A stretch of DNA of 34,725 bases from an uncultured Roseburia sp. (GTDB lineage: Bacteria > Bacillota_A > Clostridia > Lachnospirales > Lachnospiraceae), in contig CAAEAE010000027.1 in the NCBI GenBank assembly GCA_900753715.1, forward strand, positions 1-34,725, read 5' to 3'. The position numbers and the translations under genes were made by a program. The notes beneath the pieces are model-generated. The model was given only the letters and a program-made list of their open reading frames with translations, did not search any database and was not told the DNA's origin. Position 1 is the stretch's first letter. The number at the start of each line of letters is the position of its first letter. Positions 17,282-24,860 of the stretch are shown here, piece after piece.

Positions 17282-19300
17282 ATGAGGAGAAACAGGTTAT
17301 GGAAACAGGTGTTTTCCGTCATACTGGCAGCAACAATTGTTTTCTCACTTCCTTCACAGGCAGTGTTTGCAGAAGATGATTCTACAGACGTGGTTATGGC
17401 GTGGGTACAGCAATCCCTTGAATTAGACGGAACTGAGACTACTGAGATGGAAGAAACCAAGACCGGTGCAACCGATGATGAGGAGGCAGTGGAGGAGACA
17501 GAGAACAGTGACACCGAGGCTGCAGAGACCGAAGGGACGGAGGCAGTCGAGGAGACAGAAGAACTGGAAGTAATAGATGAAGCACAGAACGCGACGGCTG
17601 CGAAAGACTTTGGTTATTATGAAGATGTAGACGGAACGATTACGATTACAAAATATTATGGAAGTGATACGGAAGTAGTTATTCCGGAGACGATTGATGG
17701 AAAAAGTGTAACGAGCATAGGAGCCACTGCGTTTTCTATGTGTAGGAGTTTAACCAGTATCGGGATACCATCGAGCGTAACGAGCATAGGAGAATATACG
17801 TTTTCCGGATGTAGTGGTTTAACCAGTATCGGGCTGCCGTCAGGAGTAACGAGCATAGGAGACGGTGCGTTTTACGAATGCAGTGGTTTAACCAGTATCG
17901 AGCTGCCGTCAGGAGTAACGAGCATAGAAGAACAAACATTTAAAAAATGTAGCAGTTTAACCAGTATCGAGATACCATCAAGCGTAACAAGCATAGGAGA
18001 CGGTGCGTTTGAGGAGTGTAGCAGTTTAACCAGTATCGAGATACCGCCTAGCGTAACGAGCATAGGATACAGTGCGTTTTACGAGTGTAGCAGTTTAACC
18101 AGTATCAAGATACCGCCTAGCGTAACGAGCATAGAAGAACAAACGTTTGAAAAATGTAGCAGTTTAACCAGTATCGAGCTGCCGTCAGAAGTAACGGGCA
18201 TAGGAAATTATGCGTTTTCCGGATGCAGTGGTTTGACCGGTATCGAGCTGCCGTCAGGAGTAACGAGCATAGGAGCCGGAGCGTTTGAAAAGTGTAGTGG
18301 TTTAACCAGTATCGGGCTGCCGTCGAGCGTAACGAGCATAGGAGCCGAAGCGTTTTCCGAGTGTAGCAGTTTAACAAGTATCAAGATACCGTCGGGCGTA
18401 ACGAGCATAGGAGAAAGTGCGTTTCAGGGATGCAGCAGTTTAACCAGTATTGAACTGCCGTCGAGCGTAACGAGCATAGGAGCCTGGGCGTTTTCCGAGT
18501 GTGCAAAGATTACCATTTACTGCGAAGAAAATTCTTATGCAAAACAATATGCCATCGACCATGGTATTCCATACCAACTGAAGGTTGCCTATACGGTCAA
18601 ATTCAATGGCAACGGAGCAGACAGCGGTTCTGTCGCAAATCAGAAAATAACTTATGGAAGCAAGACGGCATTAAGTGCAAACAAATTCCAGAAAAAGGGC
18701 TACAGCTTTAAGGGCTGGAATACGATAAAGGATGGCACCGGAACCACTTATGCAGACAAAGCAGATGGCTCCAAGCTGACGAAGACCAATGGAGCGACTG
18801 TCACATTGTATGCACAGTGGACGGCAAACAAGTATACCATCACCTTCAACGGAAACGGCAGCACTTCCGGCAGCATGAAAAAACTCACCAGCTTAAAATA
18901 TGGAAAGACTTATACGCTGGCCAAGAATAGCTATAAGAAAAAAGGCTATACCTTTAAGGGCTGGAATACGAAGAAAGACGGAAGCGGAAAAACTTATAAG
19001 AACAAGGCAGAAATCAAAAATCTTTCTGCAAAATCAGGCGGAAAGGTGACATTGTATGCAAAGTGGTCGAAGACAAAATATACCATCACCTACAACCTGA
19101 ATAAGGGAAAAAATAACAAGAACAATCCGTCTTCTTATAATATTACTACAAAGACAATTAAATTAAAGAGTCCGACCCGCAAAGGCTATACCTTCAAAGG
19201 CTGGTATTCCGATAAGAAGTGTACGAAGAAAGTGACTCAGATAAAGAAGGGAAGCACCGGAAACGTAACCCTTTATGCTAAATGGGCAAAAAAGAAATGA
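17282..19300 (+). CDS. Secreted leucine-rich-repeat (BspA-like) protein with InlB-type repeats
   Basis: 672 residues. A signal peptide (about 1-31, cutting near VFA-EDD) is followed by a Glu/Thr-rich acidic stretch (about 32-105) and a short lead-in domain. Eleven 23-residue BspA-type leucine-rich repeats and a degenerate twelfth come next (consensus SVTSIGxxAFxxCSSLTSIELPS). Three Listeria-Bacteroides/InlB B-type repeats of about 70-77 residues follow, each ending LYAxW, starting at residue 437. The tail is lysine-rich and ends with three lysines. There is no LPXTG signal, transmembrane tail, SLH or choline-binding motif, so anchoring may be by charge or it may be released. Such proteins often bind host or bacterial surfaces; the target is unknown. 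It has its own promoter, AAAGGAG before the ATG, and a terminator. It is a probable accessory gene. Confidence 0.92.
   Translation: MRRNRLWKQVFSVILAATIVFSLPSQAVFAEDDSTDVVMAWVQQSLELDGTETTEMEETKTGATDDEEAVEETENSDTEAAETEGTEAVEETEELEVIDEAQNATAAKDFGYYEDVDGTITITKYYGSDTEVVIPETIDGKSVTSIGATAFSMCRSLTSIGIPSSVTSIGEYTFSGCSGLTSIGLPSGVTSIGDGAFYECSGLTSIELPSGVTSIEEQTFKKCSSLTSIEIPSSVTSIGDGAFEECSSLTSIEIPPSVTSIGYSAFYECSSLTSIKIPPSVTSIEEQTFEKCSSLTSIELPSEVTGIGNYAFSGCSGLTGIELPSGVTSIGAGAFEKCSGLTSIGLPSSVTSIGAEAFSECSSLTSIKIPSGVTSIGESAFQGCSSLTSIELPSSVTSIGAWAFSECAKITIYCEENSYAKQYAIDHGIPYQLKVAYTVKFNGNGADSGSVANQKITYGSKTALSANKFQKKGYSFKGWNTIKDGTGTTYADKADGSKLTKTNGATVTLYAQWTANKYTITFNGNGSTSGSMKKLTSLKYGKTYTLAKNSYKKKGYTFKGWNTKKDGSGKTYKNKAEIKNLSAKSGGKVTLYAKWSKTKYTITYNLNKGKNNKNNPSSYNITTKTIKLKSPTRKGYTFKGWYSDKKCTKKVTQIKKGSTGNVTLYAKWAKKK
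17705..18463 (+). repeat. Eleven tandem 69-bp units encoding leucine-rich repeats
   Basis: Units start at 17705 and every 69 bp after (17774, 17843 and so on to 18395), in frame and highly alike in DNA (each contains or nearly contains GTAACGAGCATAG and TTTAACCAGTATC). A degenerate partial twelfth starts at 18464. Units 4 and 7 are almost identical, as are their left neighbours 3 and 6. Confidence 0.95.
18590..19285 (+). repeat. Three InlB B-repeat-like (Flg_new) modules
   Basis: Each module starts YT(V/I)xxN and ends LYA(Q/K)W with a central GYxFKGW motif: 18590-18820, about 18832-19066 and about 19076-19285. The protein repeats are diverged more than the 69-bp units, so they look older. 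Confidence 0.85.
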
Positions 19301-19341
19301 TGGACAGGTTTTGACAACAAAGCACTTATGAGATGAATCAT

Positions 19342-19387
19342 AAAACCCTGCCTCTGTGAATCGCAAAGACACAGAGGCGGGGTTTTT
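19342..19387 (+). terminator. Rho-independent terminator after the repeat surface protein
   Basis: AAAACCCTGCCTCTGTG (19342-19358) pairs with CACAGAGGCGGGGTTTT (19370-19386) with one G-U pair, ending in a T run. Confidence 0.92.
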
Positions 19388-19388
19388 G

Positions 19389-19417
19389 TTGTAGATTCTA
19401 AAGCGGGATGATATACT
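19389..19417 (+). promoter_or_regulatory. Sigma-A-type promoter for rlmH
   Basis: TTGTAG (19389-19394) and TATACT (19412-19417) are 17 bases apart, directly after the preceding terminator and about 36 bases before the start codon. Confidence 0.65.
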
Positions 19418-19452
19418 ATATCAGAATCCCGCAGGAAGGAGCATTTTGATAA

Positions 19453-19932
19453 TTGAAGATTACAATTTTATGTGTTGGAAAAATAAAAGAAAAATTTTAC
19501 AGGGAGGCAGTAGCGGAATACCAGAAGCGGTTAAGCCGTTACTGCAACCTTGAAATCATAGAAGTGGCGGACGAAAAGACGCCGGACCATGCCAGCGAAA
19601 CAGTCGAGCGCCAGATAAAAGACAAAGAAGGGGAACGGCTCGAAAAATATATCAAAGAAGGCGCCGTTCTCTGCGTGCTTGCGATAGACGGAAAACAGCT
19701 GGACTCTGTTGAGCTTTCGCAGAAAATAGAATCGCTTGGAACTGCCGGCAACAGCCATATTATATTTGTAATTGGAGGATCGCTCGGATTGTCGGAGCGC
19801 ATCTTAAAACGCAGTGACTGGAAACTAAGCTTTTCCAAAATGACATTTCCACACCAGCTCATGCGCGTGGTTCTGTTAGAGCAGATTTACCGGAGTTACC
19901 GGATTATGAATGGTGAGCCTTATCACAAATAA
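19453..19932 (+). CDS. rlmH: 23S rRNA (pseudouridine-1915-N3)-methyltransferase
   Basis: 159 residues, exactly the family size. The SPOUT-type SAM motif FVIGGSLGLSERIL and the C-terminal FPHQLMRVVLLEQIYRSYRI and NGEPYHK are diagnostic. It methylates pseudouridine 1915 in helix 69 of 23S rRNA on assembled 70S ribosomes. The start is a TTG at 19453, where the family's conserved KITILCVGKIKE begins. AAGGAG ends 11 bases before it, a little far but acceptable. No in-frame ATG fits. It has its own promoter after the terminator of the surface protein. Confidence 0.96.
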   Translation: MKITILCVGKIKEKFYREAVAEYQKRLSRYCNLEIIEVADEKTPDHASETVERQIKDKEGERLEKYIKEGAVLCVLAIDGKQLDSVELSQKIESLGTAGNSHIIFVIGGSLGLSERILKRSDWKLSFSKMTFPHQLMRVVLLEQIYRSYRIMNGEPYHK

Positions 19933-19947
19933 CGGACAAAATGGGAC

Positions 19948-19976
19948 TTTAAAACAGACCTCAAATCGGCTATACT
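19948..19976 (+). promoter_or_regulatory. Possible promoter for the Eis-like acetyltransferase
   Basis: TATACT at 19971-19976 is a good -10, but the -35 at 17 bases (TTTAAA, 19948-19953) is weak. It is placed sensibly, about 39 bases before the start. Confidence 0.4.
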
Positions 19977-20014
19977 AGAAGGCAGGACAGGTATGGAAAG
20001 GACAGATAGACAGA

Positions 20015-21223
20015 ATGAATAAACGAAATTTAAAAATGCGTCCTGTGGGCAGTGAATATATGGAGCAGTACAATGCGCTGCTCCGGTACGTATTTCAGGT
20101 GACCGACCAGGAACTCAATTCCATCGGATGGCAGGAAAAAGAAATTATCCGCGCCAAATTTCCAACGATGGAAAAGGCAGATGTGATTGGCTGGTTTGAC
20201 AATGATAACCTGATTTCACAGGTGGCAGTTTATCCGATGCAGGTACAGATTTTTGGAAAAACATATTCTATGGGAGGGCTGACCGGAGTCGGAACTTACC
20301 CGGAATATTCCAATATGGGACTGATGCACAAGCTTTTGGAGCAGGCACTCAAAAATATGCAGAAAAAAGGGCAGTATATCTGCTATCTGTATCCGTACTC
20401 GATTCCCTATTACCGCAGAAAAGGCTGGGAGCTTATCTCCGATAAGATTTCCTATAACATCAAGGATTACCAGCTTCCTAAAAACCGTCAGGTCGCAGGC
20501 GATGTGCGGCGCGTGAAACCGGACAGTGAGGAGCTCAAGCAGACTTATGCGGCATATGCGGCACATACGCACGGTGCAATTGTGCGGGATGAGCTGGCGT
20601 GGAACGAATACTGGCTCTGGGATAAAGATGACATTATGGCGGCAATCTATTATAACGAGGCGGGCATTGCAGACGGCTACATTATCTATTGGATTGAAAA
20701 TGAAGTCTTTTATATCAAGGATATGATTTTTAACAATGAGGAAGCGCGCACCGGTCTCTGGAACTTTGTGTCAGCACATTTTTCGATGATTAATCAGGTG
20801 GAGGGCAGTACCTACACGGATGAACCGCTGGCGTTTCTGTTAGAGGATGCGAGCATTAAAGAAGTGATTTCGCCTTACTATATGGGGCGCATTGTCGATT
20901 TCCCGGCATTTGTTGCGGACTATCCGTTTAAGGCAGATATTACGGACAGAGAGTGGCGCTTTACACTGACCGACCCGATTATGGAGTGCAATCAGGGGTC
21001 GTTTCTGCTTCGCATTTCAAAGACCGGAAAAGCAAACGTAGAGCGTATTGCGGAGCCCTGTCCGGACAAAATCAGTATTCAGACCATGACTACCATGCTT
21101 ATGGGCTATAAACGCCCGGATTACCTTGCCAAAATCGGCAGGCTGCAGACAAGTGCCGAAATCATTGATATGTTAGAGGATGCCATTGAACAGCAGGTGC
21201 CTTATATCTCGGATTATTTCTAA
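20015..21223 (+). CDS. GNAT acetyltransferase, Eis-like family
   Basis: 402 residues, the length of Eis-type proteins. These consist of two GNAT folds and a C-terminal sterol-carrier-like domain. The first GNAT fold is clear: MGGLTGVGTYPEYSNMGLM with the acetyl-CoA loop region, and YPYSIPYYRRKGWELIS, which matches the family's G-W-E end of motif A/B. Residues 290-402 would be the sterol-carrier-like part and end in YISDYF with the carboxyl terminus near the active site, as in Eis. Some relatives acetylate aminoglycosides or proteins at several amines; the substrate here is unknown and resistance should not be assumed. A DUF1287 gene follows 12 bp downstream and is likely co-transcribed. Confidence 0.82.
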   Translation: MNKRNLKMRPVGSEYMEQYNALLRYVFQVTDQELNSIGWQEKEIIRAKFPTMEKADVIGWFDNDNLISQVAVYPMQVQIFGKTYSMGGLTGVGTYPEYSNMGLMHKLLEQALKNMQKKGQYICYLYPYSIPYYRRKGWELISDKISYNIKDYQLPKNRQVAGDVRRVKPDSEELKQTYAAYAAHTHGAIVRDELAWNEYWLWDKDDIMAAIYYNEAGIADGYIIYWIENEVFYIKDMIFNNEEARTGLWNFVSAHFSMINQVEGSTYTDEPLAFLLEDASIKEVISPYYMGRIVDFPAFVADYPFKADITDREWRFTLTDPIMECNQGSFLLRISKTGKANVERIAEPCPDKISIQTMTTMLMGYKRPDYLAKIGRLQTSAEIIDMLEDAIEQQVPYISDYF

Positions 21224-21235
21224 AAGGAGAACTTT

Positions 21236-21898
21236 ATGAAACGGAAAGCAAAAACTCTGATTGTAGTTTTAGCTGCGGGCGTCGGTATCTTTTGTCTGTT
21301 CTATTTTTTGTACCGCTTAAATGTGATTCCACATCGCAGTTACACAAATGCTGACTTTGACATTCCACACTATACAAGCAGCGTGGATGCAGACGGGGAC
21401 GGGATTGATGACCAGACCGATATTCTGCAGAATGTGCGCACCTACATTGGCACAAAGCCGAAATATAAAAGCAATTATTACCAAAATGGCTATCCGGATG
21501 ACGGCTGTGGCGTCTGCACGGATGTGGTAGCATTTGGACTGCTTGGGGCGGGCTATGATTTAAAAGAGCTTGTGGAGGCAGATTATCTGGCAGCGCCGGA
21601 GGCTTATCCGGGGATTGAGGAAGCCGACCCCGCAATCGATTTTCGCAGAGTGGCGAACTTGAAGGTATATTTTGCCAGAAACGCCATTTCACTCACTACA
21701 GATGTTAATGATATTGCAGAATGGCAGGGCGGCGATATTGTGATTTTTGAAAAACATATCGGCGTAGTATCCGATAAGAGAAACCGTAAGGGGATTGCCT
21801 TTGTTATCCATCATGCAAATCCGTGGCAGAGGGATTATGAGGAAGATATATTGGAAACCTGGGGAGACATTGTCGGACACTACCGTGTCAGTGAGTAA
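21236..21898 (+). CDS. DUF1287 family exported/membrane-anchored protein with EF-hand-like loop
   Basis: 220 residues. An uncleaved signal anchor covers about residues 5-26. The conserved domain has GCGVCTDVVAFGLL with a possible catalytic cysteine at C94, and HIGVVSDKRN and VIHHA with histidines. Together these suggest a papain-like/NlpC-P60-type arrangement, as has been proposed for this family (E. coli YijF is a member). Just outside the membrane lies DADGDGIDDQTD (51-62), a calcium-binding-type DxDxDG loop. The actual substrate is not known to me; a cell wall peptide is a guess from the fold and location. AAAAGGAG precedes the ATG at 21236, 12 bp after the acetyltransferase gene. Confidence 0.85.
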   Translation: MKRKAKTLIVVLAAGVGIFCLFYFLYRLNVIPHRSYTNADFDIPHYTSSVDADGDGIDDQTDILQNVRTYIGTKPKYKSNYYQNGYPDDGCGVCTDVVAFGLLGAGYDLKELVEADYLAAPEAYPGIEEADPAIDFRRVANLKVYFARNAISLTTDVNDIAEWQGGDIVIFEKHIGVVSDKRNRKGIAFVIHHANPWQRDYEEDILETWGDIVGHYRVSE

Positions 21899-21948
21899 CC
21901 GGGAAAACAAAAGACGCATAGACGCTGTGCGCAGAAATGAGGTTTACG

Positions 21949-23256
21949 ATGAGAATGTATGATTTAATTTTAAAAAAGAAAAAGGGGCAGGAGCTTTCAA
22001 CCGAAGAAATCCGGTATATGATTAATGGATTTACGGACGGAAGTATCCCGGATTACCAGATGTCTGCGATGACAATGGCAATCTGTTTTCAGGGCATGAG
22101 CCCAAAGGAAACTGTCGATTTGACCCTTGCAATGCGGGACAGCGGCGATGTACTCGATTTGTCCGCCATCCATGGCGTAAAGGTAGACAAACATAGTACA
22201 GGCGGTGTGGGCGATAAGACATCCCTTGTTTTAACCCCGATTGTTGCAGCGCTTGGCGTGCCGGTTGCAAAGATGTCCGGCAGAGGGCTTGGACATACCG
22301 GAGGCACGATTGACAAGCTCGAGTGCTTTAAAGGGTTTACAACAGGAATCTCAGAGGAGACATTTATCAAAAATGTCAATGAAATCGGGATTGCGATTGC
22401 CGGACAGACCGCAAACCTTGCACCGGCAGATAAAAAGCTTTATGCGCTGCGCGATGTGACTGCGACAGTGGACCAGCTTTCTTTGATTGCAAGCTCCATC
22501 ATGAGCAAAAAACTTGCATCCGGCAGTGATGCGATTGTGCTTGACGTCAAGACCGGAAACGGCGCGTTTATGAAGACACTTGACGATTCTGTTGCACTTG
22601 CAAAAGAAATGGTATCGATTGGAACAATGGCAGGAAAGAAGATGGCGGCAGTGATTACCGATATGGATCAGCCGCTTGGTCTTGCGGTGGGCAATTCCGT
22701 AGAGGTCATAGAGGCAATCGACACGCTGCGCGGCAAGGGACCGGCAGATTTAAAGGAGGTCGTGTTTGCACTGGGCGGACAGATGCTACAGCTCGCGGGA
22801 AGAGCCGAAAGCCAGAGCGAGGCAGAAAAGCTGATGCAGGAAGTGATTGACAACGGAAAGGCATTAGAAAAATTTGCAGAATTTGTAAGGGCACAGGGTG
22901 GAGATCCGGCACCGGTTTACGATACCGGACTGTTTGAAAAAGCACCATATACCATGGCGGTAGCAGCACCAAAAAGCGGTTATGTAGACCGGATTCTTGC
23001 AGAGGAAATCGGAATTGCCTGCATGACACTCGGCGGCGGCAGGGAGACCAAGGAGAGTGTGATTGACCTTTCGGTCGGAATTCTGCTTGAAAAGAAAAAC
23101 GGGGACCGTGTGGAGACCGGCGATACACTTGCGGTAATCTGCGGTAGAGATAAGGAAAAAATGGAAGCTGCGAGAGCACGTATTTTAGGGGCATATGAAT
23201 TTTCAGATGCGCCGAAGGCAAAGGAACCGGTTGTAAAACAATTCATTCTGCCTTAA
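21949..23256 (+). CDS. pdp: Pyrimidine-nucleoside phosphorylase
   Basis: 435 residues, the size of the family. The phosphate/nucleoside motif KHSTGGVGDKTSLVLTPIVA and SGRGLGHTGGTIDKLE are its signature. The C-terminal domain with GGGRETKE is complete. It splits uridine, thymidine or deoxyuridine with phosphate to base and (deoxy)ribose-1-phosphate. The start is placed at ATG 21949, because GAGGT (21939-21943) is 5 bases upstream and MRMYDLILKKK aligns with the known N-terminus. The ATG at 21937 overlaps that site and would add four residues. It stands 50 bp after the DUF1287 gene. Confidence 0.96.
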   Translation: MRMYDLILKKKKGQELSTEEIRYMINGFTDGSIPDYQMSAMTMAICFQGMSPKETVDLTLAMRDSGDVLDLSAIHGVKVDKHSTGGVGDKTSLVLTPIVAALGVPVAKMSGRGLGHTGGTIDKLECFKGFTTGISEETFIKNVNEIGIAIAGQTANLAPADKKLYALRDVTATVDQLSLIASSIMSKKLASGSDAIVLDVKTGNGAFMKTLDDSVALAKEMVSIGTMAGKKMAAVITDMDQPLGLAVGNSVEVIEAIDTLRGKGPADLKEVVFALGGQMLQLAGRAESQSEAEKLMQEVIDNGKALEKFAEFVRAQGGDPAPVYDTGLFEKAPYTMAVAAPKSGYVDRILAEEIGIACMTLGGGRETKESVIDLSVGILLEKKNGDRVETGDTLAVICGRDKEKMEAARARILGAYEFSDAPKAKEPVVKQFILP

Positions 23257-23257
23257 T

Positions 23258-23286
23258 GAATAGAATTTTAACAAAATTCATATAGT
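23258..23286 (+). promoter_or_regulatory. Possible sporulation sigma-E-like promoter ahead of yqfC
   Basis: GAATAGA (23258-23264), a 14-base spacer and CATATAGT (23279-23286) resemble the Bacillus sigma-E pattern (about KMATATT-14-CATACAnT) with three mismatches in all. The homologous yqfCD genes are sigma-E controlled in Bacillus subtilis. A 7-bp inverted repeat (GAATTTT/AAAATTC) lies within the spacer area. Confidence 0.3.
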
Positions 23287-23291
23287 GATAT

Positions 23292-23612
23292 ATGAGAAAA
23301 AATGTTGGAATATCGAATAGACATCATCAGACAAACGAGAAATCAGGGGTCTCTTTTTCTGAGAAACTCGTTGGAGACTTGGAGTTTCCAAAAGATCTTA
23401 TGTTAGGGGCGGCAATTGTCACGGTGACAGGCAGACGGGAAGCTGTGATTGCCAATTACCGCGGAATTCTCGAATATGAGGATTCCAAAATCCGTATTCA
23501 GACAAAAAATTGCAGGATTTTAATTTCCGGCGCACACCTTGCAATTGATTATTACACCAGTGAGGAAATGAAAATCACAGGGTTTATCAATACGATTGCG
23601 TACGAGAGTTAG
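23292..23612 (+). CDS. yqfC: Sporulation protein YqfC
   Basis: 106 residues. The part from about residue 30 on (FPKDLMLGAAIVTVTGRREAVIANYRGILEY split across the motif) matches YqfC, a small sporulation-linked protein of spore-forming Firmicutes. It is slightly longer than the usual 85-95 residues at its N-terminus. The ATG at 23292 has no recognisable ribosome site and lies only 6 bases from the possible sigma-E -10, so a downstream start or a leaderless message is possible. yqfD follows after 3 bp. The exact biochemical function is unknown; its conservation with yqfD points to engulfment or later spore development. Confidence 0.85.
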   Translation: MRKNVGISNRHHQTNEKSGVSFSEKLVGDLEFPKDLMLGAAIVTVTGRREAVIANYRGILEYEDSKIRIQTKNCRILISGAHLAIDYYTSEEMKITGFINTIAYES

Positions 23613-23615
23613 GCA

Positions 23616-24860
23616 ATGCTGCTTTCTCTGATAAAATATACAAGAGGGTACGTGTATGTCCGGCTGACCGGATATGCGCCGGAGCGTTTCCTCAATCTCT
23701 GCGGAAACCGTGGAATTTTAATCTGGAATTTAAAGCCCTGTGAGGAGGGCTATGAATTCTGCATCAGCATAAATGGTTTCCGGCGTTTAAAACCGATTCT
23801 AAAGAAAACAAAGACGAAGATTCACATTTTAAAAAGAAAAGGACTTCCATTTGAGCTTTACCGTTATCGGAAACGGAAGCTTTTTGCAGTTGGACTTGTC
23901 TGTCTGTGCGGACTGATTTATTATCTGTCCGGATTTATCTGGAATATTGAAGTCAACGGCAATTCTTACCTTTCAGAAGAGGTGGTGCTTGATTTTCTCT
24001 CAGAGGAAGAAAGCTCTTTCGGAAGCCGGAAAAAGGACATCAGCTGTGCAAAGTTAGAAGAACATCTGCGCAGCCGTTACGGAGAAGTCATCTGGACCTC
24101 CATCAAAATTTACGGAACCAAAATGACCGTGGACATTCAGGAAAACCTGCTGCCGGAAGAAAGCTATGACGAAACGGATGAGACGGTATACGACATTACG
24201 GCGGAAGCGGACGGGATTGTCCGGGAAATGATTACGCGAAGCGGAACACCGCTTGTTGCAGTCGGAAGCGAGGTAAAGACGGGGGACTGCCTGGTGAGCG
24301 CCTGTGTCGAGCTTTTAAACGATGACGGTGAAGTTTATGAGTACCTTTATGAGGGGGCAGATGCGGATATTACCGCGGAGGTAGTGCTTCCCTATGAGGA
24401 TGTGATTCCGACGGATTACGTGGATACGGTTTATACCGGAAATACGGCGGTAACCTATGAACTGAGATTCCTGGATGCAGTCATCACCAATCCTTTTTTT
24501 AAAAATAAGTTTGCAGAATGGAATCAGCTGGCAGACACGACGCAGTTTCATTTTACCGATAATTTTTATCTGCCCATTTATTTTACGACGCGGACGTATT
24601 ACGAGTATGAATCAGTCGAAAAAACGCATACCAAAGAGGAGATACAGACGATTGCGCAGAAAAATCTGACGAATTATCTTACAGAATTGGAAGAAAAAGG
24701 TATTCAAATTATAGGAAAAGATGTTATTATAGAAAAAAAGAATCGAAAGTATGTTGCAAAAGGGACGATTACAGTGTTACAATCCATCGTATCCAAGCAT
24801 CCTGCCGAGGTTCGGGAAATAACGCTTGAAGAAAGGCAACTGACGGATGAGTCTGACTGA
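23616..24860 (+). CDS. yqfD: Sporulation protein YqfD
   Basis: 414 residues with the YqfD family layout. A basic N-terminal soluble region with YVYVRLTGYAPERFLNLC covers about 1-88, and one membrane helix lies at about 89-108. A long outer domain follows, in which DGIVREMITRSGTPLVAVGS recalls the lipoyl/barrel-type motif seen in many export adaptor proteins. The family is sporulation-linked and often considered related to SpoIV-type outer proteins; its molecular role is unknown. It starts 3 bp after yqfC and overlaps phoH by 14 bp, so the cluster is a tight operon. Confidence 0.9.
   Translation: MLLSLIKYTRGYVYVRLTGYAPERFLNLCGNRGILIWNLKPCEEGYEFCISINGFRRLKPILKKTKTKIHILKRKGLPFELYRYRKRKLFAVGLVCLCGLIYYLSGFIWNIEVNGNSYLSEEVVLDFLSEEESSFGSRKKDISCAKLEEHLRSRYGEVIWTSIKIYGTKMTVDIQENLLPEESYDETDETVYDITAEADGIVREMITRSGTPLVAVGSEVKTGDCLVSACVELLNDDGEVYEYLYEGADADITAEVVLPYEDVIPTDYVDTVYTGNTAVTYELRFLDAVITNPFFKNKFAEWNQLADTTQFHFTDNFYLPIYFTTRTYYEYESVEKTHTKEEIQTIAQKNLTNYLTELEEKGIQIIGKDVIIEKKNRKYVAKGTITVLQSIVSKHPAEVREITLEERQLTDESD

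Noticed and set aside
17656..18408. Several overlapping minus-strand frames of 60-90 residues with repeated sequence
   Set aside because: They are antisense copies of the 69-bp leucine-rich-repeat array. The lack of stops comes from the repeat itself, and none has a ribosome site.
17705..18463. Regular repeats that might suggest a CRISPR array
   Set aside because: The 69-bp period is continuous without unique spacers, the units are in frame within a protein, and no cas gene is near.
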